From Phlebotomus papatasi (lineage: Eukaryota > Arthropoda > Insecta > Diptera > Psychodidae): 64,000 bases of DNA. Numbering within the stretch: position 1 is the stretch's first letter; each line of letters begins with the position of its first letter. Below the pieces are notes generated by a model, which saw only the letters and a list, made by a program, of their open reading frames with translations, did no database searches and had not been told where the DNA came from. The position numbers were made by a program, and so were the translations under genes. Location: assembly GCF_024763615.1 (NCBI RefSeq), contig NC_077222.1:64604001-64668000 (forward strand), in the 5' to 3' direction. This document shows, one piece after another, positions 36,934 through 49,043 of the stretch.

Positions 36934-37324
36934 AGTTTATGTGCTGATGAGAAGCGCGGCAAATCGGCCGCTCCACCGAGTCGAGCAGCATCCGATATTG
37001 TCGGATTGGGATATTCGCCACGGAGGGCCACCGGAGCCACAGATAACGGCCCTAAGACCAAGGGGGCCATGCGTGAGGCCTTCCCGAGCCTCCCGTTTGG
37101 TTCCCCGAGCTTGGATAGAGATAGCCGCGACGGCAAATGTGATCGCACGGTAGAACACGACAATATCGCTACGTCATCTTCATCTGTGTCCTCATCGTCG
37201 TCCGCCGCGACGGCCGCTCAGGCAGCCTCCAGTGCAAGCAGTGCCAGCACAGCGACCATCGTCAGTCGGGAGGAGCAGACGACCCTCCTGGACGGCTCCT
37301 CTGCCATCTGTGACACTGCTGAGG
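36934..37324 (+). CDS. Ser/Ala-rich exon of the RasGEF-like gene (130 codons + 1 nt)
   Basis: Acceptor CTTCTGTTGCAG ends at 36933 and donor GTGAGT starts at 37325. The exon enters in phase 0 and leaves after the first base of a Gly codon. It reads SLCADEKRGKSAAPPSRAAS, then a Gly/Pro/Arg-rich part, then tracts of Ser and Ala (SSSSVSSSSSAATAAQAASS) and REEQTTLLDGSSAICDTAE. It is conspicuously GC-rich against its flanks. The sequence is low-complexity and probably disordered, a linker or regulatory segment before the catalytic domain. The single G left at the end joins GT of the exon at 59993 to make Gly, supporting the same transcript. Minus-strand frames across it are shadows. Confidence 0.8.
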
Positions 37325-38104
37325 GTGAGTTCAATCATTTTGCCATTACTCCCTCATATTGATTTCACATCCATTTTCCACCAATCCCTATGCGAACATT
37401 CTCACACAATTTGGCAATTGTAAATGATACTCAACTGCTCCAGAAGTCAATGGGTCTTTCTGTCCCTGTAATTTCCTAGGTGTATCATTTTCATTAATTA
37501 ATGGCTTTTCCAGCAAAGATTATTTTCGTATTTTGGATACGGAAGTATTTGTGTTGACAATCAAGAATACTGTTCCATTTGCAACTTAAGATAAATTGTT
37601 TTTCTTTCAACTTCATAAAACAGAAGAACTTCCACTATGTATAATCTTTACCTTGAATGAAGGTACAGTTACATTAATTTTTGAAAAAGCTATAAATATT
37701 CGTCATGTTTGGGGGTTAGTATACTACACCCAAATACTAACTACTAAGAGTTATTCTTCAAAAGTGATATTTTTTTTTAATTTCAAATTTGGAATACAAA
37801 GTATACTAAATTCCACCAAAAATCGTATCATCACCACTAATTCAAAATTAATTCAAAAACGTAATTGATGAATATTTATAGTTCATCTAAACTACGAGTA
37901 GAAGGGATCGAAATCCATGAGTTTATCAATTTATCTTTTCAATTCTAGGATTATGAACAGAATAAATCTGTGATGAAATTTTTGGCACTCCATATCTAGT
38001 ACAAGATTGCCTACAAATTTTAAGATATATTTTTAAAATTTAAAAAGTCCCTGTTATCAGTATGTAAGCCCAGATGAGGCTCACCTAAATAGAATTACAA
38101 ACTT

Positions 38105-38400
38105 ATAGGGAAATTGGAGAACTGAAGGTGCCACCCATTTTTCACTTTATGAGAGTGAACCGTCCACAGCAACTAATGCTCACTCTCTGAAGACTGAGGA
38201 CATTTACCTAAAAATAAAAGCCCCAAAGCAACCTTTCAGCACCCATAAGGATGGTAGGAGGTTGAGCGTGTCAAGGGAATGAGGGATTAGGATTGGTGGG
38301 TTACTGCCGTCGACTGGGTTGACATGTGTCGAATAGGCCACACGTTCTACAAGTACTTTTGTTATACAGTTACACAATTCCCCTACAGGTTTTAAATTAA
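38105..38400 (-). repeat. Dispersed repeat shared with 58793-59020
   Basis: Shared landmarks in order: AACTGAAGGTGCCACCCAT / AACTTGAAAGTGACATCCAT, ACTRATGCTCACT, CGACTGGGTTGACATGTGTC / CGATTGGGTTAACAATTGTC, and GAATAGGCCACACGTT / GAATAGTCCGTGCGTT. It might be an old SINE read from the minus strand, but no clean box B is visible. Confidence 0.5.
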
Positions 38401-39355
38401 ACAAGCAACCTAAAAGAGTTTTATTTTTTTCCTTTTATTTAACTAATGCAGCCAAATTCAAATAAATATTCAAAAAAAAACTGACTTTAATTAAAAAATA
38501 TTTATCAAAAAACACGAAAGAACTTTTAAGAGCCGCTATTAACACTTACTTAAAGTTTAAGAAATTATTTCTTAATGCAGGGGTATATTTACTTCCATTT
38601 TAATTATTTTAATAAAAACTTTTTTTAATTAATTTTCTTTTAATAGTGGAATATGAAATAGAAGGCCAAAAAGTATATTTTTCTGGATTTTTGTTTGTAA
38701 ATCTTTTATAGTAGGTATATTGAAACATAAAAGAAATTTTAATAGCAAAATATTTTTAAAATGTCTTAAGTAATAGCGAGAAAAAATTGCACAATACCAA
38801 ATAATAATATTTGTAAGACGCAGAAATACAACTTTAGTTTTCGCCAATATTTTTGGTGCTTATGCACCTCTCCCCAATGCCAAGTGGTGTTCTGCGTGGT
38901 ATCTACCTCACAATTATAGCGGTTAGAACAGAAGTTTGAAATTAAATTTTAAATTCCAATCGAGTAATCGATTCAACACTTCATGTTGAATCGATCGATA
39001 TACGTCAGTGATCGCCTCTGATGTCAGTCAGTGTGTAATCATGGCGCGGTGAGGTGGGCCACACAGTTCGGCCAGTGCCAAAATCTTGGCCCCATAAGTG
39101 TTTTTCCTCTTATAAGACTCTTCAAGTCTTATATATTGTATATAAATATTTTTTATATGTAAGAAATTAAACTATCTGAAGTTACGTTTTGTAATTTTTG
39201 AGGCATTAAAAAAAAACAATTTTATTACAAAATATGTGCCCTTACCAGTAAAAAAAACATTTCTTTTTTTATTTTATATAAAACTGGATTTTATAATAAC
39301 AATTTAAATTTTCCCGAAAACACCTCGATCTGTTTTTTAGTATTTTTATCATCTA

Positions 39356-39589
39356 CAGTAGACTCTCTCTCAATTGGGCATTTGGGGCAAAATGTCATCC
39401 GGTTTATCGACAGATTTGGTCGTCAAAGCCTTTGTAAATTCCACAAAAAGCGCTCAATTATAAGGAATCACGATAAAATAGGAAGAACTACAGCGAATTT
39501 GAGCAAATTAGCTTTATAATTAAACGTGAAAATTGTGAACAAAATTTTTCGCCCGATTGAGAAAGAGCCGATTGAGCGAGAGTCTACTG
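39356..39589. mobile_element. pogo/Tigger-type MITE
   Basis: 234 bp with inverted ends CAGTAGACTCTCTCTCAATT and CAGTAGACTCTCGCTCAATC (minus strand), flanked by TA at 39354-39355 and 39590-39591. The CAGT..ACTCTCG.T.AAT end is the known pattern of pogo/Tigger elements. No transposase. Confidence 0.85.
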
Positions 39590-41867
39590 TACACAAAATC
39601 GAAGAAATTGTTTTGAGAAAGAAACGTCTAAAAAGTCAACTCTTGACTTTTTAGAGTTGTAACTAATGTGAATAAAAAAAAATATTGCTTTGAAGTTTTA
39701 AATGTGCATTCTAAAAGTGTATTGCTTATCAATTAGGCTAATAAAATATCGATACATTGGACATTTAATTCACTCACCTTGTTTAAAAAGTTACAATGTA
39801 AAGTTACTCGCATGAATTATATGCATAAGTGCAAATTATGCATTTTCTGTTCCTAAAAATGCTTCTAGAGATTTTAATGGCTCTCTTTGAATTGATATTT
39901 CATGAAAACAAATGAATTAAAATTTACTAATACCCCATTAAATTACCAAAATCGAAGGAAAATTTCTTCGACATGACACCTTTGTTTACACTTGTGTCAA
40001 AGTGTTGTAATTTATTTAATGTTTCTAATAAAATGTAAGCAATATGACATACCATATTCTATAAAAATAGATGTTCAAGTTTCATATCCCAAATGGTACA
40101 GAGATGGGTGTCAATAACTATTGTCATGAGTTCTTAAAGTGTTAATACTAGGTGTTCCATCCATCCTATCTTATTTTCCCTTATCAACAACTAAATTTGA
40201 GAATACCTTTCCTAGAAGTATTGGTAAAGTATTTTTGAGCAGTATCGAACTAAACGATAGATATCCTTCGATAGATTGAATATGTGTACCATGAAACATA
40301 TTTTTTTTTAACTTTTCTCAGTGATGAAGAAAAATAGTTTAATAGTTTAAAGGACTTTATTAAATGCGTCTTTATTTCAGTTGTCATGTTCTCAAAGTCA
40401 CATTTACTTTCTACCAAGCTACAAATAAATAATTGCTTTACACCAAAATACAAACGATTTTGAAAATTTATTTAAAATAATTTTCCAATGTGGAAAATTT
40501 CACCTGAATAAAAATTCACCGTTCACCCACGTAGCTGAAGGCCTTTTCTGCTTTTTCCTGGGAAAAAAATCCCCATGCGTTTGGACGGGAAGCTCGAAAA
40601 CCACATAAAATCCATAGTTAAAAAAAAATGAGGAAAAAGTCGGTGAAAAGTGTAGGTGGGCTAAAGAAGTGATTTACACAAGCAGCTTTGCTCACATGGT
40701 ATTTGCCACTTCTTTTACCATGGTGAATACAAAAGGCAAATAGAGGACACGGAATTGTGTAATTTTCATGTAAACGGGTCATTTGACTTCTTGTATGCTA
40801 CACAAGCATGAGAAAATTGGGAATAGAGATCATCATTGTTCTACTTATGTCACATTTCATTGCAATATATCATCATTTGATATACGAAAACGATAATTGC
40901 AGAGCTCATCTAACCCTTTCAACTCCTTACATGAACTCTTTTATTTTAATGGGAATTTATATATGTTCATGGGAAAAGGTGCAGCTTCTCGGAAATTTGA
41001 AATCTTTCCAGCTTTCACTTCTCGTTCAAAAACAAATTGAATACTATAAAAGTTTGCTGAAGTTACTGAAAGTCTTTCGTAGCACATTATGCATCAAAAC
41101 GATCAAAACCCGTATAATATTTCCGTTTAGCTGATGATTACATATTTCATTTTGAGGATGTCATAAGGGTTGTAACTCAGATAGTACAGAGGTGCAATTA
41201 CTTAAGAAAGTACAATATGAAAGAAAATTTTCTTTATTGAATTAAAATAGGAGATTTTATCAAAAAAAATGAAATTAAATTAACATACAATTCAGTTCAG
41301 AGATATAATATTTCCTCGCGCACTATTAAAATATTTCACTTTAATTTCATTTAGAGCTCATTCAAGATTCATCCCTTAAAAGCCGTTTTAAAAATTTAAA
41401 ACTCGAAGTATTAACTCACAATGACTAAGCCTTTTTCCTTTCTGTTTGTAAGTTCTATCCAGATTTTTACAGCCACATGGCCAATGTTCTTAATCTTAGA
41501 ATCGAGAAAGTTATTTTGTAAAATAGACAACTTGATAACACGATATTTTTTTAAATGTCTTTATATCCGCGAATATAATATATTTTTTTAATTGATCTAA
41601 AAAAAAAGAAATGTTTCATGGACTACCCAATACTATACTGATGCAGGGTTTGCTCTACTATTCATATGACCTGAATTTGAATTTCAGCCAAAACCAGAAA
41701 TTTCCAGACATTTAAATCTTTAATTGAATTTAAATACAGCGAAGTCCAAGTAGATCCGAGCACCAATCCTTTTTGCAAGAAAGAAAAATTAGCTCCCGAC
41801 TGTTTGTTAATTTGATGAGTGAAGAATTAGACAAAATAGTGACAATATCCAAGATAATAGACTAACC

Positions 41868-41920
41868 AAGAACCACTGAAGAGGACAAGACAAGATACAG
41901 TGTCGAAAGCTCTGGAACTT
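41868..41920 (+). ncRNA. Hammerhead-ribozyme-like motif (Penelope-type), + strand
   Basis: Core CTGAAGA at 41876-41882, stem II GACA/TGTC, then GAAA at 41905-41908, followed by the palindromic AGCT (41908-41911) and C at 41912. Stem I: AAGAACCA before the core can pair with TGGAACTT after the C, 6 of 8 pairs with a central AA/AA internal loop. This is the layout of minimal type I hammerheads described in Penelope-like elements. One extra base sits between CTGAAGA and stem II. No reverse transcriptase is nearby. Activity is unproven. Confidence 0.55.
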
Positions 41921-42755
41921 TCAGTGTTTAAATTTTGGATTAAACCACCTCTCCGAAGCTCACCGGAGGGTTAATTTTGGCCGGAAATAGCAGAATAAAT
42001 AATACTTCACCGTACGTCAGTTCACCTAGCAGAAATTATAAACGGAAATCTTTTCGGAATTGATTTTTCGAGTATAACAGTTCAACCACTCTGGTCTGGT
42101 GGTCCTATTCTTCAACAAATTTCCTTGAATTTGATTTTTTTTTGAAAGATTTGTAAAAAGCCAACCTGGTTGGATAGGCCCCAACAAGTAAATGGATCGG
42201 TAAAGTACCTGTTATTTTTTTCTTGAATGTTTTATCATATAAATTTCCCTTATCCATATGAAGAACGAGAAAGGAGAAAGACAAAATAAGATAAGTTTAA
42301 GTTTATTTGAAAAACCACGACATATAGGCTACAATCCTCTTACAATTTGGGAAAAACAAAAGAAAAAAAGCAAAAAAGAATGTGAGGAAAAAAGATAGGG
42401 TAGACGCTCGTAATATCAAAACGCTCCTAATATCGACCAAGCAATGCTTGTAATATCGACTTCTCTTCCAATTGATGGATAAAAAACAATTTTTCTACAT
42501 GTACATTAGTTATTATATGATTGTTTGATTATTTTATGTTTCACGATGTCGCATAAAAAATTTTACAATTTTTCCGGTAATATTTGCATAAGAAAAGTGA
42601 TTTTGAAAAATATGTGCACAAAATTACAATAGTAGCCATTCCAAAAGTTCACTTTTTTGCCATTTGTCCTAAGTAAATACAGTCAGTTTTGTCAGTGAAT
42701 TGAACAGTTTGTGCGCTTCTTATCGATACAGTTGGTATATTATATTGGAAGCCAA

Positions 42756-42998
42756 TTAACACTAAACCTACCGACCGTTTTTGGTCGTTTTTCGGTCAAA
42801 TGATAAACCGTGTTAGAGTTAGTATACCCAATAAATTTGTCTTGGAAAAGAGCAAAGAATTAAAATTTAAACACTGGAAAATATATTACATACATATTTT
42901 AAGAAATTCATAATTTTTGATAGTGTCATTTTATCGTTTAAATATGTGTTAATTTTAAACCGGTCAATTTGACCGGGTCTTGGTAGGTTTAGTGTTAA
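42756..42998. mobile_element. TTAA-flanked MITE nested in the pogo-like element
   Basis: TTAACACTAAACCTACC at the left and its complement GGTAGGTTTAGTGTTAA at the right; TTAA at both ends suggests piggyBac-type insertion. Subterminal GACC/GGTC words form hairpins. 243 bp. Confidence 0.75.
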
Positions 42999-43168
42999 GG
43001 ATTGAAGCTAACATATGAAGATTTCATAAGTAAGTACTATTAGTTGAGCGTAATAAGAGATTTTCTGCGATCGATAATCTTAAATTCTTATGGAATATCG
43101 ATCACTTTCTTTCAGCAAAAACATGGCAAAAACACTAAAAAAAACGCCTTCAATACCGAGATAATGAA

Positions 43169-43485
43169 ATGGCAAAAGCCCTTGAGGATGCCAGGAATGG
43201 TCTTAGCATTAGACAGGCAGCTCGGATATACAATGTGCCGTACGGAACACTGATAGGAAGTTGAAGGGAACCAGTCTGGAAGGAAGACGTATGGGCTCTT
43301 CTGCAATCCTCTCAAGAGAACACGAGGAATCGCTGGAAGCTTGGGTCCTTTCATGGGCTAATGTGGGTCAGCCAATTACCAAGGATCAACTTCTCGACAG
43401 TGTGCAAATGTTGCGAATGAAGTTAAAAATTCCAAACAATTTTGTTTTGTATTCAATTATTTTGATTGATCCCATTAGAAATTAA
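43169..43485 (+). pseudogene. Broken pogo-like transposase N-terminus (psq helix-turn-helix)
   Basis: The frame from ATG at 43169 reads MAKALEDARNGLSIRQAARI then YNVPYGTLIG and stops at TGA (43262). Shifting frame at 43261 continues LKGTSLEGRRMGSSAILSRE, HEESLEAWVLSWANVGQPIT and KDQLLDSVQML. A..A...G.S.RQAA..Y.VP..TL is the Pipsqueak-type helix-turn-helix, and the second part matches the following CENP-B-like DNA-binding domain. A frameshift separates them and the DDE catalytic domain is gone. It could have supplied end-binding only; now a pseudogene. Confidence 0.75.
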
Positions 43486-44263
43486 AGCTAAATTTGAATT
43501 ATCTATTTTTTTTTATTTTATCGGAAAATATAAAATACATTCACATTCCCTGATGGTACGTGTAAAACCCATTTTTTCCTTGATCGATATTACAAGCATC
43601 GACTGATCGATAATACCATCAGCTGATCAATATTACATGCAAATGCATTTCGAAAAGTTTTTCGTATTTTAAACCACTCCGAAATAAATATATCAAGAAT
43701 GTGAGTGGTCGATCTTCTAGAGGACATCTGCAAGATTGACTATAACAAGTTTTCACTTCAAAAGTTCGAATATATATATGGTTTTTTGTCTGTTAAAGTT
43801 GATCATTTCCTTAACTGATCGATAATACCCCCGTCTACCGTATTGGAATTTTTTCCAATTTTTTCATGAAATCGATTCCATTGAAAAGTTTTTTGTTTTG
43901 AAAATTGTTTAGAAGCGAAATCACAGAAAAATTAAAGTTCAAAAGCTCAAGTCAGTATACCATCGATTATATAAGATAGCAATTGTAAAATCTCATTCAT
44001 GAGTGGGTGATGGTGAAACTGAGAAAAGTCCCTCGACAATTGCTTTTCTGTGGGTTCGTTTGAGAAAAGCTATTTATAAAAGATGCAGAAAGTAACATAT
44101 ACAGTCTTCATCATGTCAATGTGACATGTTGAAAAATAGTACAATAAAGTACGATGACGAAATGGTGAGTGCGTGTGGAATACATGTGGGTGTTCTTTTG
44201 GAGTTGGAGGAAATGTATGATGAAAATTTAATGTGGAAAAATGAGGTCACTGTTGTTTTCCCA

Positions 44264-45130
44264 CACCGAGAAAAATGTGGATGGTAAAATTTACCATCCT
44301 CCATACAAAATTCTAATGGCCGGATAGTAAAAAAGTCACCCAGCAAACGCGATATTAAATTGGACTGTCAAAAATTGTAGAATATATTGCATGGATAGTA
44401 AATTCTAATAGCCGGATGGTAAATTCTAATACCCCCGGATGTTAGATTTTACTAGCCGGATGGTAAATTTTACTGTCAGGATAGTAAATTTTACTAGCCG
44501 GATATTAGAATGAAAAATGTCGGAAAAATTTATTTTTCCTTATTTTCATTGCTTTTTGGCCATTGTTTGAGGGCTTGGGGCCCTTCTTGGATGATATTCT
44601 CTGTATTTTCAAGCCATTTTGGTGCGTGAAAATTGACGACTGCGCCGAGATTTGAACACGCGACCTTTGTGATGACAGTCCAGCATCTTCCAGCTGCGCC
44701 ACGAATTGCTATAATGTATTCAAAGCATATCGGGAACGGTTGCATCGGCACCCACGATATTCCAAAATGACATTCTAACAGCGGAATGGCAAATTTTACT
44801 GGCTTGGATAGTAATTTCAATCCAAATTACTATCCTCCGTTAAAATTTACTGTCTTCCAGTTAAATTTTAACATCTAATATGCGACCAGTAAAATTTACT
44901 TCCCGGATATTAGAATCTAAGAGAGGTCAAGGTAAAATCTAAATGAGGATAGTAGATTTTACCATCCGGCTGTTAGAATTTACTATCCATAGGATAGTAA
45001 ATTTTAAAATGTCAAGATGGTAGATTCTAAAGGAAAGTTTCTATGGAGGATGGTATTTTCTACTATCTTTTGAGATAGTAGAATTTAAAGACACGATTTG
45101 TAGAAAATACCATCCAAATTTTTCTCGGTG
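44264..45130. mobile_element. Inverted-repeat element built of GGATAGTAAATT-type words, with a tRNA-like core
   Basis: Ends CACCGAGAAAAATGTGGATG and (minus) CACCGAGAAAAATTTGGATG are inverted. Both arms consist of many variants of GCCGGATGGTAAATTCTAAT of about 18-20 bp, in both orientations, so the arms can fold on themselves. The middle (about 44515-44770) has different composition and includes a tRNA-like segment. Non-coding. It recalls fold-back elements with subterminal repeats. Confidence 0.7.
44636..44706 (-). pseudogene. tRNA-like segment / SINE head
   Basis: On the minus strand, TGGCGCAGCTGG matches an A-box and GTGTTCAAATCTC a B-box, with spacing like a tRNA gene. Acceptor and T-stem pairing is poor, so this is a tRNA pseudogene or SINE head rather than a working tRNA. 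Confidence 0.55.
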
Positions 45131-45970
45131 CAAGGTTGCGATAATGAAATTTTAATTAGGCGCCACGATGCTTCGCCTAGGATGGTTGGGCATCGTCCCG
45201 CACCCTAAAAATAAAAAAAAGAACGTTGTATACCATCAATTGCGGAGTAAATTCGGCGATTAGGGTGATGATTCCTATTGCTCTATGGTGCGAACCAAAT
45301 CCCCATGAGATTGACTGCTTCAGCCGTGTAATTTGATCAAATCACATAATTTTTGCAATCGTCCAAATGTGATTTATTTTATTGCTTGTATGTCCTCTGG
45401 CCACTCACTTTGGTAATGTCCCCAGTAGGGAGGTATGATTGGAGGATCATGGGTGAGAATTGAGCAATTCTCCAGTTTTGTCTGTAATACAGCCCCAAAG
45501 TTAGGAACTGGTTTCATCCTCTTCCGCTGATAGAGGCTTGTGGAAAGGTTTTTCCCTTCTTTACCCCACTTTTCGGACCAAAGTATTTTTCTTTCTTCCT
45601 CTTCTCTTTGATGGAAGAAAATGTATGTGACTAGAAATCTAATTTCCTGAAATTGGCACTTAGTAGCGCAAACTTGTATTCTGGCACCCCCAAAAAATTC
45701 GTTTTGTTTCTTCTGCCTTTGATAGAGGAAATGGAAGGAAAAAGAAAGGGCTACCATCATCTTACCGGGTATTTGCTATTTGCATGAATTGTACTGGAGA
45801 AAGTAGTAAAAAGAACCTTCAAGGCTACTGAAAATGATTGTGGTGGGTTTAGTTATGTGATTACAGTCCTGACAAGAATTCACAGCTCTTGTTCTTACAA
45901 TTCATGTGTAAATTTAGTCCAGACTAGCAGAACAAGCCGAGTGTCCACAAAATTTTGTTTTAATTTTACA

Positions 45971-46399
45971 TAGGGTAAGTGTGCCAAATGTCGGCATAGT
46001 TGCATGCAAACGCCAAAGTCTCAAATTTGAAATATAATATTTTTAATACAAACTGAATATATTTGCAACTTTTTTATAAGGAATTTTGCTTGGTACCTTG
46101 TAGACAGTTTATCGTCTTTATTTTCTCTAAAATCATTGTTAATATATTTTAAAATGAATAAAAATGTAGGCATAGCATTGGTGGCTATTTCGGCCAACTT
46201 CATTTTCATAGTTCCTTGCCCTTCCGGTATTCTTACAATGTTTTTTCAGATCATCTTGTTCGTCGAAGCGACATTTTTTGTCATTTTTTGCATTGTTTAA
46301 TCTCTAGAGTATGCAAAACATAAAAATTCATGGAAATTCGAGGAATAAAAAATGTGGCCGAAATTGCAAGCTGGTCGGAATTTGGTACACTTACCCTAA
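45971..46399. mobile_element. MITE family C, copy 1
   Basis: 429 bp. TAGGGTAAGTGTGCCAAAT at the left and ATTTGGTACACTTACCCTA(A) at the right are inverted ends. A truncated copy at 52747-53145 shares the interior (CTTTATTTTCTCTAAAATCA, TATTTCGGCCA). Confidence 0.85.
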
Positions 46400-46877
46400 C
46401 TCTAATTTAGAAAAAAAAATAATAATTTGCAAATTTACAAGTTCATAAAATGCGCGTTATACAATTTTGAAAATTATATTCTTCAAATTTGCAAAGCATA
46501 ATGTTTCAGTTATCTAAAAAATAGATAAGAACTCAGAAAACTTGGATATGTTTTAGTTGAAGTCAAGTCAATAATTAAAACATAAAAATTACTTTTAAGG
46601 TTGTTCATAAAAGTTTATGTGTAATTACAATAGAATTTCAGACAAAAATTTATTGAATCTAGCTTAGATTTATTAGGGAATTTTAGGACCTATTCAACAA
46701 ATCCGAACTTGATCCAATTGTTTGAGAAATTCTCTCTCTTGAACCTTTAACCTTTAGAAACTTAACGATATTAGAGAAACTGTGTTAGAAACCCAAGTGA
46801 AGAAACGTACAAAATAGATAGGGAACTCTCCGATGATGGATTTGAAATCAGTTCACAAAGAAAAACACTTTTTCAGT

Positions 46878-46926
46878 CTTTTCTAAAGCTTTCGGTCCTG
46901 TATATGGACCTTCTTCAGTGGCTACA
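46878..46926 (-). ncRNA. Decayed hammerhead-like motif, minus strand
   Basis: Minus strand: CTGAAGA (46918-46912), stem II GGTCC/GGACC, GAAA, then palindromic AGCT and T. Stem I pairing is weak, so this is probably a degraded copy of the type seen at 41868 and 56033. Confidence 0.4.
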
Positions 46927-47978
46927 AGGATTTATTAATTAATTTTAGAAATTACACCTTAAATACAATGTCGGTTTTTCTTTTAACAATTCACACTTCT
47001 ACTTACTCGACTAAACTATGTTTTTCGTACTTTATGAGGATCGTTGTTTTGTGTGGGATAGAACAATATTATCAATTAGGAAGGTTAATTTGATAATTTG
47101 AAAACTTATTTTAATTTAAACCGATATTTTCTGGATGATTCGTGACTTCTTGATTTTCAATTTCCCGAGAATACTTCAATAATATGATACTTTAACAATT
47201 ATAATGTCTATTTTAATTATTACTAATTATACTTGGTTTCCACTGACAATTTATCTCAAAATATACCCAATACACTCCAGATGAAAATGATGTAAACGAT
47301 TAAAATTTTTTGGTGAATAGTCATTTTAAAAAATTGTAATTGAAATAGGTTTTTAAATTAAATTTAAAAGAAAATAAGAATCATCAATTAAAATTTATTT
47401 TAAGGATTAGTTCAAGTCTTAAGGCCTCTACACACTTGGGCCTTACTTGGAGCAATTAAATTTTGTTTTTTCAAAGACAATTTCTCCTATTATTTAGGAA
47501 GAAACGTCATTTTTGTAAAGGGAAATTTTTTTCGAAAATTGTTTCTAATTATGTAAATGACATTAAAGATTTCCCTCTTAATTAAAGGGATAATTGCGAA
47601 AAATTTGCAGAAATAGCCCAAATAAAATAAGGAGATGAATTTCTTCCGGATGTAACAAAAGGTGTAATCCTTTTAGAAGAGGAAAATACAGAAATTGTCT
47701 GTCAAAAATGAGAAAAGCACTTCAATACGCTTTTCTCAGCATTTGGCTATATTCTTTAGGGCTACAAAAATCGGCAATTTTACTTTAATTAAAGTTATAA
47801 TAAACATAGGTTTTCTAAAGAAAATATTTAAAAATTTTAACTTAAGCTTAAACTTTAAGATTGTTAGAGTTACGTCAATAGAACTATCCACGATTGAAGT
47901 AATTTTATTAACGTAAATTTATATTTTCTTTACGTTAAATTATAATAAATCAGGTGGCAAAATTTAACTTATTCAATA

Positions 47979-49043
47979 GGGTTAGGGCTCATAATTTTGG
48001 GCAGTTTCTTATTTTGGACACTTTAAGGATAAAATTGGACACTAAAAATAAATTGATTAAAATTACGGATTTTTATTTCAATATTTGATGAATAATGAAT
48101 TCTATCTAAATATTTGTTCTTTTTGGAAGATTTTAACACTAAATACGTTAAATTTTGATTATGATTTGAGTTGAAATTGCTTTGTTGAAAATTCAGTGTA
48201 AGCAATTGCTTACGATAAATATGACAGAACTTGTGTTTACTTCAGTCTTATTTAGCTGTGGTGAAGTACTAACAATGCATCTTCGGTTTTTTTGAGTGAT
48301 ATTATGGAATATTCATTGAATATTGTGTTGATTCACGTTAATGGTGATTTGTATATTTGACCTGAAATGAGATTTGCCTTATGAATTAGATTTTTTGTGT
48401 GAAAAATGGAAAAATTTTCTAAGAGATTCACCAGTGAGTGGATACTCCTTATTTTGGACAGGTGTTTTTCTCACGAAATTTCGTGAAGTTTTAGCTTTTT
48501 TGATAACTAGGTTGAACAAATGCCTGGAGAAACAAAGGAGCAACATCTCTACGAAAGAAATGTAGTGAGAAAAGCCTTGAAATGCTCCCGGAAAGGCCAG
48601 GGAATGAGCGAAACCGCACGTACTTGGAGTATTGAAGTCAACTCACTTTAATGAATGATATGGAAAGCTTCCGGGCTTCTTGTGACATTTTACGTTTCCC
48701 TTACATGACCAGGCAGAGGACTTGGTAGGATAGCTTATTGAAATGAAGAACAATGGGCATCCTATTGAGGCGGATTAGCTGTCCAAATTTACAGCCAAGT
48801 TGTCCAAATTAATAACAAAGTCATCCAATATTCGAGTCAAATTCACCTCAACATATTAATTCATTTTTAAACGTATTAAGACTAATTTTAGTAAAATCAA
48901 AGACAATAAACCCTTGCTAAGTTTCTTAGCAAACCTTCTGAAAAGAGAGTAACAAAAAAAAGTCAATTAATATTGAAAATATCGCGCTTCAAACTGAGTA
49001 CATTGATGCTTGTAATCACCTTGTCCAAAATTATGAGCCCTTA
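47979..49043 (+). mobile_element. TA-type DNA element with GGGTTAGGGCTC ends (1.07 kb)
   Basis: Left GGGTTAGGGCTCATAATTTT and right (minus) CGTAAGGGCTCATAATTTTG are inverted; TA precedes the left end. Words such as TTGTCCAAATT repeat near the ends. The interior keeps a 43-codon transposase scrap. Confidence 0.7.
48520..48651 (+). pseudogene. Remnant of a psq-type helix-turn-helix
   Basis: MPGETKEQHLYERNVVRKAL then KCSRKGQGMSETARTWSIEV NSL, stop TAA. The MS.TA..W.I.V..L pattern resembles the recognition helix of pogo-like transposases. Only this fragment survives. Confidence 0.4.

Larger units (their letters stand above)
42398..43840 (+). mobile_element. pogo-like DNA transposon, decayed (1.44 kb)
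   Basis: Ends GGGTAGACGCTCGTAATATC (left) and the minus-strand CGGTAGACGGGGGTATTATC (right) are inverted repeats flanked by TA at 42396-42397 and 43841-43842. The word TAATATCGA recurs near both ends. Inside are a nested TTAA MITE and a broken transposase N-terminus. Confidence 0.75.

Noticed and set aside
36704..37163. Minus-strand and other-frame open frames over the exon at 36934
   Set aside because: Shadows of a GC-rich coding exon with proper splice sites on the + strand.
43044..43253. Open frame from 43044 as a gene
   Set aside because: It is in the wrong frame relative to the transposase remnant (43169 onward), which explains the apparent coding signal.
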